Positions 21,930 through 32,477 of a DNA stretch of 64,000 nucleotides are shown here, one piece after another. Positions within the stretch are counted from its first letter, which is position 1; each line of letters begins with the position of its first letter. Where the stretch lies: positions 113,317,036 to 113,381,035 of the forward strand of contig CM043699.1 of the NCBI GenBank assembly GCA_023935145.1. Direction: 5' to 3'. Below the pieces are notes generated by a model that did not search any database, was not told where the DNA came from, and saw only the letters and a program-made list of their open reading frames with translations. Origin of the DNA: Bretschneidera sinensis. Taxonomy: Eukaryota; Streptophyta; Magnoliopsida; Brassicales; Akaniaceae. The position numbers were made by a program, and so were the translations under genes.

Positions 21930-22129
21930 TTAATGGTTCTCGGTATTTTAAGAGTTGAGTATGCTCTGTGATTGCCACTATTAGTGGATCCTTCACATCA
22001 GAAATTCTCGGTATATTAAGAGTTGAGTATGCTCTGTGATTGCCACTATTAGTGGATCCTTCACATCAGAAAAACTTCTAGTATATCCTTTTCATACATG
22101 TCGGGTCATCATTATAGTCGGAGTCTCAT

Positions 22130-22470
22130 TCTCCATCGACATCATCTCCGCTGTCGCTTCTGTTTCAGAAACGCTGCTGCCACGTCAGCCCTAAAAGCCA
22201 CATCAGCGCCACCTCACTGCCACCTCAGTGCCACGTCACCCATTGACATCATCTCCGCTGCCACATTAGTGCCACGTCACCCGTTGACATCATCTCCGCT
22301 GCCGCTCCTGTTTCAGACACGCTGCTGCCCCAGTAGCACCACATCAACAACACGTCAGCACCACGTTACTCATTGACCGTCACATTATCAGTTGACTGCC
22401 ACGTCATCAGTTGACCGCCACATCACCGGTTGACTGCCACATCATCAGTTGACCGTCACATCACTGGTTT
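22130..22470 (+). repeat. copia-2 leader tandem repeats
   Basis: Repeats of CCACGTCA and CAGTTGACTGCCAC words, the counterpart of the copia-1 leader. No gag capsid frame is present between the primer site and the ATG at 22500. Confidence 0.8.
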
Positions 22471-22499
22471 CTTGGAGGTTCACCTTCCTCTTTGCTCCT

Positions 22500-25400
22500 A
22501 TGGCTGAATCGGACTTACCCCACCGACAGAGCACACACCAGAAGCCCTTATATTGCAAGTATTGTCATTCACAAGGGCATGAATTGCTCAAATGTCCTTC
22601 TCGCCTATGTAAAGTCTGTAGAGAACCGGGTCACTATCTTGCAGACTGCCCTAAACTTCCATCTAGAAATCAGTCAAATGGGAACCAATATCACTCTCGA
22701 GGCTCATACAATCGGCCATATTCCAAGCCAAAGAATACTGCTGCCGTAACCACTGATGCTACACCAACTTCATCCAATTCTCCACTTGCTTGGAGTGGTT
22801 TCTGCACCGTTCTTACCGAGGCTCTAAATAAAATCGGTAACAATATAGCCATGTCAACTACACCAGGTACATCCCGATGGTATTTCGATTCTGCTTGTTG
22901 CAATCACATGACTTCTGATGCCTCTATTTTTTCCTCTAAAACCCGTGATGAGCATGCGCATACTATTCACACTGCCAATGGATCAAATATGCTGGTCAGC
23001 CATACTGGACATGTTGATAGTTCTCATTTGTCTCTCCCTGACACATATTTAGTTCCTAATCTTACGCTTAACCTTATATCTGTTGGACAACTATGTGATC
23101 TTGGACTTGATGTGCATTTTTCTTCTACTGGTTGTCGTGTGCAGGACCCTCAGACAGGAAAACTCCTTGGAACCGGCCGTAAAGTTGGACGCCTCTTTGA
23201 GCTCACTCTCTCCAAGTCCCATCCTCACCATCACCAAATCAATCAGCCGCATCCATCCCAGCACTCTCACCTGTGGAATTGTGGCACTCTCGGTTAGGTC
23301 ATACTTCATCTAGCCCTCTACGTTCTCTTATTTCTAGTGGTCAGTTAGGTTCACTTCAGCATGAGTCTTTTCATTGTATTCATTGTCAACTTGCAAAACA
23401 ATCAGCTTTACCTTTTAATGAGAGTCAGTCCATTTCCCTTGCACCTTTTGATTTAGTACATTCTGAAGTTTGGGGGCCTTCTCCTCATGCATCAATGGGT
23501 GGTGCTCGTTATTTTGTTATATTTGTGGATGACTATTCTCGTTATACTTGGTTGTTTCTTATGAAAAGCAGATCTGAACTCTTTCAAATATATTCTGATT
23601 TTTCTTCTATGGTTCAAACTCAATTCTCTCGGAATATCAAAATTTTTCGTTCAGATAATGCAATGGAATATAAAGACCGTGCTTTTCTAAACCTACTTCA
23701 CAAAAATGGCACGCTCCCCCACCGCTCGTGCCTTGGAACCTCCCAACAAAATGGACGAGCTGAACGCAAACATCGACATATTCTTGACACCGTTCGTGCT
23801 ATACTCATTTCGTCATCATGTCCTGAACGTTTCTGGGGTGATGCTGCATTCACCGCAGTATACACAATCAATCGTGTCCCTTCCACTACAATCCAAAATC
23901 AATCTCCATTCGAGCGCCTTTTCGGTAAACCTCCTGATTACTCTAACCTCAGAGTCTTTGGTTGCGCTTGTTTTGTTCTTCTCAAACCACATGAACACAA
24001 CAAATTACAACCAAGGGCTCATCTGTGTTGTTTCATTGGATATGGTATTGAACATAAGGGGTATCGATGCTGGGATCCTATTTCTAAAACTCTTCGTATC
24101 TCTCGTCATGTCATTTTTTGGGAACATCAAATGTTCTCTTCCTTACGGTCATTTGACATATCAACCATCACTAACTCCAGATTCTTTACTGATCCATCTA
24201 TTAAGTTATTTCCTGAGAATCCAGTTTCAGGTACTGTTGAGTCCACCTCCGAATCACCAGCTGATATCACCCTTTCCGTTCCAGAACCACCAGTTGATCC
24301 TACCTCTCCAGACCCAGACCCAGACCCAGTTCCAGCTCCAGAACCATCAGCTGACCTCACCTCTCTGACTCAATCGGTCGTGCCCGAGGATATTCCTATG
24401 TCTGATGAGTCTGCACCGACTCCCTCTGAGAGCCATCCTCCAGATCACCCCCGCAGATCTACCAGGGTAACTCACCCCCTTCTCATCTTGCTGATTACCA
24501 TTGTGATTATCATTGTTTTTCCACTATACTTCATCTGCATGAGCCTCAATCCTATAAGGAGGCTAGTACTAATCCTCTTTGGCAGAAAGCAATGGATGAA
24601 GAACTTCAGGCCCTAGCTAAAACTCATACATGGGATATTGTTGATCTACCCGCTGGAAAAACTCCTATTGGGTGCAAATGGGTGTTTAAGATCAAGACAC
24701 TTTCTGATGGCTCTATTGAACGATATAAAGCCCGACTTGTTGCCAAGGGATTTGCTCAGGAATATGGCATTGACTATGAAGAGACATTTGCTCCAGTGGC
24801 GAGGCTCACATCTGTCCGTACACTCATTGCTGTCGCCGCCATTCGAAGATGGACTCTATTTCAAATGGATGTCAAAAATGCATTTCTGAATGGGGAACTT
24901 CTTGAGGAAGTCTATATGCATACACCTCCCGGCTTGGATGCCACTCGAAACAAAGTTTGTCGCCTTCGTCGTGCCTTATATGGTTTAAAACAAGCTCCAC
25001 GTGCCTGGTTTGCCAAATTCAGCACTACCATTCATCAGTTTGGGTTCACACCGAGTGCTCATGATTCGACTCTGTTTATCCGCCATACTGCCAACGGTAT
25101 TATCCTTCTTTTACTGTACGTGGATGATATGGTTATTACTGGAGATGATCCACATGGTATTTCTGAACTCAAAAAATTTTCTCAGTGGCCAATTCGAGAT
25201 GAAAGATCTTGGCGTGCTCACCTATTTTCTTGGCCTCGAAGTCTCATCTAATTCTGATGGATTTTTTCTCTCTCAGGCCAAATATGCCTCGGACCTCCTT
25301 TCCAAGGCTGGGATCACTGACTCAACCACTGCCACTACTCCTCTCGAGCCGAATGTCAGACTTACCCCACTCGATGGTTCACCTCTTCAGGATGCCACTC

Positions 25401-26071
25401 TATATCGTCAACTGGTTGGAAGTCTTGTATATCTTACTGTCACTCGCCCTGACATTGCCTATGCCGTTCATCAGGTCAGTCGGTTCTTGTCCGCTCCTCG
25501 GACCACCCATTACTCGACTGTTCTTCGCATTCTTAGGTACGTCAAGGGTACTTTATTTCATGGGCTTCATTTCTCAGCACAGTCTGCCCCCGTTTTACAA
25601 GCCTATTCTGATGCCGATTGGGCCGGAGACCCCACCGACAGACGTTCAACCACTGGTTACTGTTTCTTTTTGGGCAATTCTCTCATTTCCTGGCGTAGTA
25701 AGAAACAAACTGTGGTTGCTCGCTCCAGTACCGAAGCTGAATATCGTGCCATGGCTGATGCAACTCAAGAACTTCTCTGGCTTCGATGGCTACTCGCTGA
25801 CATGGGTATCTCTTCTCCTGCTGCCACTATCCTACACTGTGACAACAGGAGTGCTATTCAGATCGCTCACAATGATGTCTTCCACGAGCGTACAAAACAC
25901 ATCGAGAATGATATCCACTTCATCCGTGATCATATTCTCCAGAATACGGTTCGTCTACAATCCGTCAGTTCAGCCGATCAGACAGCTGACATTTTCACTA
26001 AGGCTCATCCACCCGGACGCTTTCACTCTCTGGTTTCCAAACTCAAGTTCACCTCCCACTTACCGCCTTGA
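22500..26071 (+). pseudogene. copia-2 Pol polyprotein, three frameshifts
   Basis: From the ATG at 22500 (MAESDLPHRQSTHQ) the frame holds two CX2CX4HX4C zinc knuckles (about 22554 and 22614) and the protease FDSACC. It then breaks near 23210, where one base is missing relative to copia-1. The second segment (to about 24470) holds GAG-pre-integrase and the integrase core. It breaks where copia-1 has six C and copia-2 five (about 24474-24478). The third segment holds reverse transcriptase with YVDDM (about 25119) and breaks at an extra base in an A/T run (about 25172-25181). The last segment carries RNase H to the stop at 26071. The catalytic motifs themselves are intact. Two of the three breaks are in homopolymers, so assembly error is possible. 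Confidence 0.9.
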
Positions 26072-26075
26072 GTTT

Positions 26076-26084
26076 GAGGGGGGA
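26076..26084 (+). other. copia-2 polypurine tract
   Basis: GAGGGGGGA-type purine run directly before the 3' LTR. Confidence 0.8.
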
Positions 26085-26300
26085 TGTTAATGTATTATAT
26101 GGGCTTAGTCCCACATTGGTTGTGTATAGCTTTGCTTCTCCTATTAGCTTATATAAATAAGATAATCCCACATTGGTTGTGTATAGCTTTACTTCTCCTA
26201 TTAGCTTATATAAATATGATAGCTCCCTTTGTAAGTAAATCACACCATTCAATACAATTCTTCTCTTTGTATTGTCTCACTTCCTCTCTTAAATTCAACA
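26085..26300 (+). repeat. copia-2 3' LTR
   Basis: Same structure as the 5' LTR including the 57-bp duplication (26109-26165, 26166-26222). Confidence 0.95.
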
Positions 26301-26518
26301 AAAATTAAAGATTCCAAGGTAACAACAATATCGTCAACATGTCTAAGAGTAAGTTTCTGGTGATTGATTTAGTTCTTCTCTATAACTGAATGAATATTTA
26401 GCAATGGATGTTGAAATATGAAATTCATTTCAATTAAAGCATTTATATGATTATGCAAATAATTAATTATACAACTCTTTTCAAATATTTACTCCTATCT
26501 TGCTATATATTCTGGCAG

Positions 26519-26590
26519 GTGAAATACCACATGAGATTGGAAACTTACTTAATCTTCAAAATTTATATCTTTGCCAAAACAATTTATCAG
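26519..26590 (+). CDS. LRR cassette 6 (72-nt exon candidate)
   Basis: Acceptor TCTGGCAG, donor CAG|GTATGT. Encodes [24 protein letters not shown]. Confidence 0.5.
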
Positions 26591-26918
26591 GTATGTTACC
26601 ATCTACGATCTTCAATATCACAACCATGAAAGTACTTGTAGTATTTTTTTTTTAATTACTACATAAAACTATAACAGTTAGCCTTTACTATTTTTTCATT
26701 AAAATTAAAGATTTTCCGATAACAACAATGTTTACGACATGTCTAAGAGTATGTTTCAGGTGATTGATTTAGTTTTTCTCTATATTTGAATGAATATTTA
26801 GCAATAGATGTTGAAATATGAATTTTATTTCAATTAAGGCATTTATATAATGATGCAAATAATTAGTTATACAGCTCTTTTGAAATATTTACGCCAATCT
26901 TGCTATATATTCTTGCAG

Positions 26919-26990
26919 GTGAACTACCAAGTGAGGTTGGAAACTTACTTAATATTCATGGTTTAGATCTTTCGCAAAACAATTTATCAG
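26919..26990 (+). CDS. LRR cassette 7 (72-nt exon candidate)
   Basis: Acceptor TCTTGCAG, donor CAG|GTATAT. Encodes G-ELPSEVGNLLNIHGLDLS-QNNLS. Confidence 0.5.
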
Positions 26991-27319
26991 GTATATTACC
27001 TTCTATGATCTTCAATATCTCAACCATGAACGTACTTGTAGTATTTTTGTTTGTAATTACTACATAAAACTATAACAGTTAGCCTTTAATATTTTTTCAT
27101 TAAAATTAAAGATTTCTAGATAACAATAATGTCTACAACTTGTCTAAGAGTATGTTTCAGGTGATTGATTTAGTTCTTCTCTATATTTGAATGAATATTT
27201 AGCAATGGATGTTGAAATATGAATTTCATTTCAATTAAAGCATTTATATAATGATGCAAATAATTAATCATACATCTCTTTTGAAATATTTTCTCCAATC
27301 TTGCTATATATTCTTGTAG

Positions 27320-27391
27320 GTGAAATACCACGTGAGATTGGAAATTTACTTAATCTTTAGAATTTATTTCTTGGTCGAAACAATTTATCAG
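27320..27391 (+). pseudogene. LRR cassette 8 with in-frame stop
   Basis: Acceptor TTCTTGTAG, donor CAG|GTATGT, 72 nt, but CAG has become TAG at 27358-27360 ([17 protein letters not shown]). Inclusion would truncate the protein; skipping keeps frame. Confidence 0.6.
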
Positions 27392-28543
27392 GTATGTTAC
27401 CATCTACAATCTTCAATATCTCAACCATGTACATACATGCAATTTGTTCTACTCAAACTAACATGTTAGTATAACAAATATAAATGCATAAGTATATAAG
27501 AATTTTGAATTTTGAGTAGTTAAAATTATTAAAGATGAAATTAAGAAACATGTAGAGAAAACCAAAATGTATTTTGTGCTATTATAATTTAAAGTAGTAA
27601 AATTTAAAGGAACTTACGGTGGAAGTTTTTATTCTTTTACAACGAATAATGCCTCTTATTCAATTAGATCTTAGGTTTTATACAAAATTAATATCAATCG
27701 TTTGATTGTTTCAATTAATTCTTTAGATTTTATCCTCTTAAAAATAATTGGAATTGAAATTTTATGTTTAAAGAATTGTGAAGATTTGTATGAATTTTTA
27801 AATTACTAACAAACTGGATATGCTAGTACGTAACAAGGAAAAAAGACAAAAATTTGACAAAAGCGATAAAATTGTATGACCGAGGAGAGGAGCGGGTAAT
27901 TTCTGGCAAAGAATAAAATTTAATTATTGGTCTTAATACTTTCATTGCTCCTAGTCAATTAATTCCTCCAGTACTAATCACGGAACAATACCTGTTTAAT
28001 TAGTAGAAGAGAATATAAAATCTTTCTTAATCAATTTCACTGCTTAAAAGTATTGTGTTCTCTATTCCTCTGTTTCAGTTACAGTAACGAAACATGTCAT
28101 GTAAAATAACAATTGTTTTCATAATGCAATTGGTTTCAAACACTTAATAGAGAGATTTCCTACATTTTTAATGATAACTAATGCCATATAGATGACATTT
28201 CTCTGTATTTTTTTTTATGGTAATCACTTAATTGACATGTATTTCAATAATTATTTAAATGACTATCACTTATTTGTAATTACTACATAAAACTATAATA
28301 GTTAGCCTTTAATATTTTTTTCATTAAAATTAAGGATTTCTAGATAACAACAATGTCTACAACATGTCTAATAGTATGTTTCAGGTGATTGATTTAGTTC
28401 TTCTCTATATTTAAATGAATATTTAACAATGGATGTTGAAATATGAATTTCATTTCAATTAAAGCATTTAGATAATGATGCAAATAATTAATTATACAAC
28501 TATTTTCAAATATTTACTCCTATGTTGCTATATATTCTTGCAG

Positions 28544-28615
28544 GTGAAATACCACGTGAGATTGGAAACTTACTTAATCTTCAGATTTTAAATCTTCGTC
28601 AATACAATTTATCAC
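28544..28615 (+). CDS. LRR cassette 9 (72-nt exon candidate, weakened donor)
   Basis: Acceptor TTCTTGCAG; donor is CAC|GTATGT instead of CAG|GTATGT. Encodes [29 protein letters not shown]-repeat and T-run follow at about 28672-28720. Confidence 0.45.
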
Positions 28616-28989
28616 GTATGTTACCATCCACGATCTTCAATATCTCAAACATGAACGTACTTGTAGTATTTTGTTTTGTTTTGTTTGTTTGTTTGTTTGT
28701 TTTTTTTTTTTTTTTTTTGTAATTACTACATAAAACTATAACAATTAGCCTTTACTATTTTCTTCATTAAAATTAAAGATTTCTAGATAACAACAATGTG
28801 TGCAACAATATGTCTAAGAGTATGTTTCACGTGATTGATTTAGTTCTTCTCTATATCTGAATGAATATTTAGCAAAGGATGTTGAAATATGAATTTCAGT
28901 TCAGTTGAAGCATTTATATAATGATGCAAATAATTAATTATACATCTCTTTTGTAATATTTACTCCAATCTTGCTATATATTCTGGCAG

Positions 28990-29061
28990 GTGAAATACCA
29001 CATGAGATTGGAAACTTATTTAAGTTTCAGAATTTACATCTTGGTCAGAACAAATTATTAG
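28990..29061 (+). CDS. LRR cassette 10 (72-nt exon candidate)
   Basis: Acceptor TTCTGGCAG, donor TAG|GTATGT. Encodes G-EIPHEIGNLFKFQNLHLG-QNKLL. It is the last cassette before the degenerate LRR-XII block and the receptor-like-protein module. Confidence 0.45.
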   Translation: MKYHMRLETYLSFRIYILVRTNY

Positions 29062-29803
29062 GTATGTTACCATCTACGATCTTTAATATCTCAACCATGA
29101 CATACTTGTAGTCTCTGGCAACTTCTTGTCCTGCCATCTTCCATAATGCATAGGTCTTAGGGTCCCAAACCTTTAGGATCATTACCTATGGGGAAATAAT
29201 CTAGTGGAATAATCCCAAAGTCCATCCCTAATGCCTTTAAGCTTAAAATCCTAGAGTTGGACTCAAATTCATTTTCAGGCCCGATTCCCAATGCAATTGG
29301 CAATCTAAGACTCCTCCAATTACTTGACCTTGATAATAACAATTTGACCACTAAATCTTCTACTCATGAATGTAGCTTTCTTTCCTTTTTGAGAAATTGC
29401 AAACATTTGAAAGTTCTATCGATAACATATAATCCATTGAACTGCATCCTTTCAACATCCACCAGTAATCTTTCTAAGTCTTTCCAATCATTTCTTGCAA
29501 ATAATTGCAAAATGAAGGGCCACATCCCCATGGAAATCAGTAACCTAAGCAACTTGATAGAGTTAGATCTTGGTGGAAATGAATTAAGTGGGTCAATTCC
29601 AGTAATAATTGGAAGGTTACAGAGTCTCCAAAGCTTGAATCTTGCAGAAAACAACTTACAAGTCCATATCCCAGTTGATTTGTGTCATTTAGTAAGGCTG
29701 TATGCACTAATACTGTATCCAAATTGCAAATTTTCCTTCACTTTCAACTAATTAATTTTCTTGAACAAATTCAACTCACTATTTCTTAATAATTAATTGA
29801 CAG
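29062..29803 (+). pseudogene. Degenerate LRR-XII ectodomain middle (or intron in a receptor-like-protein model)
   Basis: The sequence continues with LPSTIFNISTMTYL, then a stop and a one-base deletion near 29200 (compare the intact reading LWGNN at about 32607). From there it is open to 29751: DSNSFSGPIPNAIGNL, then a block with LTTKSSTHECSFLSFLRNCK that also occurs at 32757, then three LRRs. Such a run is typical of the mid-ectodomain of LRR-XII kinases. The frame closes at 29749-29751 just before an intron-like stretch ending TTGACAG at 29803. If cassette 10 splices straight to 29804 this whole block would be intronic. Confidence 0.6.
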
Positions 29804-30982
29804 GAGAAATTCCTTCTTCATTTTGCAATTTTATTTCCCTTGAAGTTCTTGACTTGTCTAACAACAGCTTGGGAGGGATAATTCCAATGTGTCTCGGGAA
29901 CTTGAGCATTATTCTCTCTGTCATCGATCTGCACATGAATCGATTTCGTGGTAACATTTCCTTCACATTCATGGAGGGAACTGACTTGAGAAGCCTTAAA
30001 CTTAATGGAAATCTATTGGAAGGGCCATTGCCACAATCTTTGGTCAATTGTAGCAAACTAGAAGTTCTTGATGTAGGCAACAACAAAATTAATGATACAT
30101 TTCCCTATTGGTTGGGAACTCTTTCTGAGCTGCAAGCTCTTGTCTTGCGATCAAACAAATTCTATGGTCCCATAAGCATTCCGAAAAATATGTGTCCCTT
30201 CTCAAAGTTGCGAATCATAGACTTGTCTCACAATGAGTTCAATGGTCATTTGCCAACAAGACAGTTTGAAAATCTGAAAGCTATGACTAGTGTGGATAAG
30301 GAAAAAGTAGGTCCGGAGTATATGGGAGGAGACGGTTATCAAGATTTTGTGGTTCTTACTTATAAAGGTTTGGAGATGGATATTTTGAGAATTCTAACCA
30401 TTTTTACAATCATTGATTTCTCAAACAACCGTTTCAATGGACAGATTCCTAAAGTAGTTGGAAACCTTCACTCCCTTGAAGTGCTCAACTTCTCTAGCAA
30501 TTGCCTATCAGGTCATATTCCATCATCATTAAAAGATTTGAGTGCCCTTGAATCCTTAGACCTATCTTCAAACAAGCTTGTTGGAATGATTCCTGCAGAA
30601 TTAACGAGTCTGACATTCCTTGCCGTGTTAAACCTTTCATACAACCAGCTTGTGGGCTCCATACCACGTGGCAGACAATTCAATACATTTGAAAACAATT
30701 CCTACATTGGGAACTTGGGATTATGTGGAGACCCTTTGTCAAGGAAATGCAGCAATGATATGCCATTGCAACCACCACCAACATCCCAAGAAGAAGAATC
30801 TGCAGGAGGATTTTATTGGGAAACTGCAAGATGGGTTATAGTAGTGGACTTGTGATTGGATTATCTTTGGGATATATTGTATTCTCAACAGGAAAACCAC
30901 AATGTTTTTAAGGATGTTTAAAGGAGAAAGACATAGAAAGGCAAGAAGACCAAATCGCAGACTTAGAGGAAGAAGAAATTAA
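29804..30982 (+). pseudogene. Cf-type receptor-like protein 3' module
   Basis: Receptor-like proteins are LRR membrane receptors without a kinase that usually work with SOBIR1/BAK1-type partners. The block starts after an AG acceptor at 29803 in the same phase as the cassettes (G-EIPSSFCNFISLEVL). It carries about ten LRRs, a non-LRR island with LTYKGLEMDILRIL (about 30356-30398), final LRRs with SLDLSSNKLVGMIP, the C-terminal cap GNLGLCGDPLSRKC (about 30706), an acidic EEE stretch, a transmembrane segment (SGLVIGLSLGYIVF) and a short basic tail (KARRPNRRLRGRRN) ending at the TAA at 30980. Two one-base deletions, near 30830 and near 30904, put the membrane segment and tail out of frame. The frame as it stands ends at 30855, which would leave a protein without an anchor. 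Confidence 0.8.
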
Positions 30983-31501
30983 TTAAGTAGCTGCAAGCAA
31001 AGTTCTTTTATCTTTTTGACAGTTATGAGATTACGAGCTTCTAAGGGCTCCAGAGCACCAGAGTGGATCATCTGTTTGTTGTATTTTGTTTCTTAACTTC
31101 TGTCTTTTCAACTTTTTTTTGAAAGGGTAAATTCTTCTCTTAATGAAGTTTACACTATATGTTCGATGTTAGTGTATAATAGTCTAAGTTGATGCATTTT
31201 AATTAAGGCTGTTATCTATTTGTTTCCAATGAATTTGCAATTAGTTCTATTGCAGTTTGTTTTTTTCCATGTTCCGAGCACAATCTTTCATTTAATCTTT
31301 TGAAGCTTCCATATATATATCGATTATATTCTTATGTTCACGGTCTTCATTTTCCTTTCAATTCATCCTAAAAGAAAATTAGGATGGATCTCTTTGGAAA
31401 ATAAAGGTGATCCTCCTCTCTACTCCATACTTTGAATTTTGCTTATGTTATTTGCCATAAACTTTTCTTTTGGTGAAAATACAGTTCTTGTCATAATCTA
31501 A
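30983..31501. other. 3' flank of the receptor-like-protein module
   Basis: No coding signal. T-rich; plausible 3' UTR and terminator region but no specific signal can be fixed. Confidence 0.4.
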
Positions 31502-31829
31502 ATGTCACACCCCCAACCGGGCACGAGTCGAGGACACGACAATGGCCGCTCACCTATAGAGTTTCCCTTACAAGTGAGTAAAGCCTTACTAAATATAATC
31601 AAAATTGAATCTTCATGAGTTCAATTCTTAAAAGACTTAGGTTACATACTTAAAAACAAGTCCCCGAAAATACAGATGATATAAAACATGAATTTGGCAA
31701 GTCTTAACACTCACTCCTACAAACCCTACATGTGAAAATCTCAATCTCAGAATCTAAAAAAGAAAACAAAGGGACGAGCTTCACAGCCTAGTAAGTAATC
31801 AAAATCATTCTAATTCGACTATGTGTCTA
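31502..31829. mobile_element. Possible retrotransposon fragment
   Basis: Begins TGTCACACCCCCAACCGGGC, a start common in plant LTR sequences, and is richer in C than its neighbours. It ends abruptly where the cassette-type intron resumes at about 31830 (TGTCTAAGAGTATG). No partner LTR or TSD seen. Confidence 0.3.
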
Positions 31830-32001
31830 AGAGTATGTTTCAGGTGATTGATTTAGTTCTCCTCTATATTTGAATGAATGTTTATCAATGGATGTTGAAA
31901 TATGAATTTCATTTCAATTGAAGCATTTATGTAATGATGCAAATAATTAATTATACAGCTCTTTGAAATATTTACTCCAATCTTGCTATATATTCTTGCA
32001 G

Positions 32002-32073
32002 GTGAAATACCAAGTGAGGTTGGAAACTTACTTAATATTCAGATTTTATATCTTGACCAAAACAAATTATCAT
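32002..32073 (+). pseudogene. LRR cassette 11 (72 nt), donor altered
   Basis: Preceded by the array's conserved 170-bp intron tail from 31830 and acceptor TTCTTGCAG. Encodes G-EIPSEVGNLLNIQILYLD-QNKLS; the donor side reads CAT|GTCTGT. Confidence 0.5.
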
Positions 32074-32405
32074 GTCTGTTACCATCTACGATCTTTAATA
32101 TCTCAACCATGAACATACTTGTAGTATTTTTGTTTGTAATTACAACATAAAACTATAATATTTAGCCTTTACTATTTTTTTTTCATTAAAATTAAAAATT
32201 TCAAGATAACAACATTGTCTACAACATGTCTAAGAGTATGTTTCAAGTGATTGATTTAGTTCCCCTCTATATCTGAATGAATATTTAGCAATGGATGTTG
32301 AAATTTGAATTTTATTTCAATTGAAGCATTTATATAATGATGCAAATAATTAATTATACATCTCTTTAAAAATATTTACTCAAATCTTGCTATATATTCT
32401 TACAG

Positions 32406-32477
32406 GTGAAATACCAGGTGAGATTGAAAACTTACTTGATCTGCAAATTTTAAGTCTTGGTTACAACAAATTATCAG
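32406..32477 (+). pseudogene. LRR cassette 12 (72 nt), donor destroyed
   Basis: Acceptor TTCTTACAG; after the 72 nt the sequence is ATCTGT, not GT. Encodes G-EIPGEIENLLDLQILSLG-YNKLS and reads on into LPSTIFNIATM, as an unspliced LRR-XII gene would. Confidence 0.5.

Larger units (their letters stand above)
21701..26300 (+). mobile_element. copia-2: young Ty1/copia element in an LRR-array spacer
   Basis: 216-bp LTRs (21701-21916, 26085-26300) differ at one base by eye, and the TSD AAAAT (21696-21700, 26301-26305) is perfect, so the insertion is recent. Primer site TGGTATCAGAGCC at 21917-21929, polypurine tract at 26076-26084. It is a sister of copia-1: same leader repeats, same absence of a gag capsid, near-identical pol. 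It differs by a 57-bp duplication in the LTR and by three frameshifts in pol. It sits in the long spacer between cassettes 5 and 6; removing it and one TSD restores the usual spacer length of about 1.16 kb. Confidence 0.95.
17505..28543 (+). repeat. Higher-order array: long spacers between LRR cassette groups
   Basis: A spacer of about 1.16 kb occurs four times: 17505-18184 (diverged and partial), 19114-20277, 20754-26518 (split by copia-2) and 27392-28543. Shared words include AAATGCATAAGTATATAAGAA, GTTAAAATTATTAAAGATG and AGGAGAGGAGC(T/G)GGTAATTTC. Copies two and three look almost identical. With one ordinary 0.4-kb cassette interval each, this makes a higher-order unit of about 1.64 kb (18640 to 20278 and 19042 to 20682). 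Confidence 0.85.
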
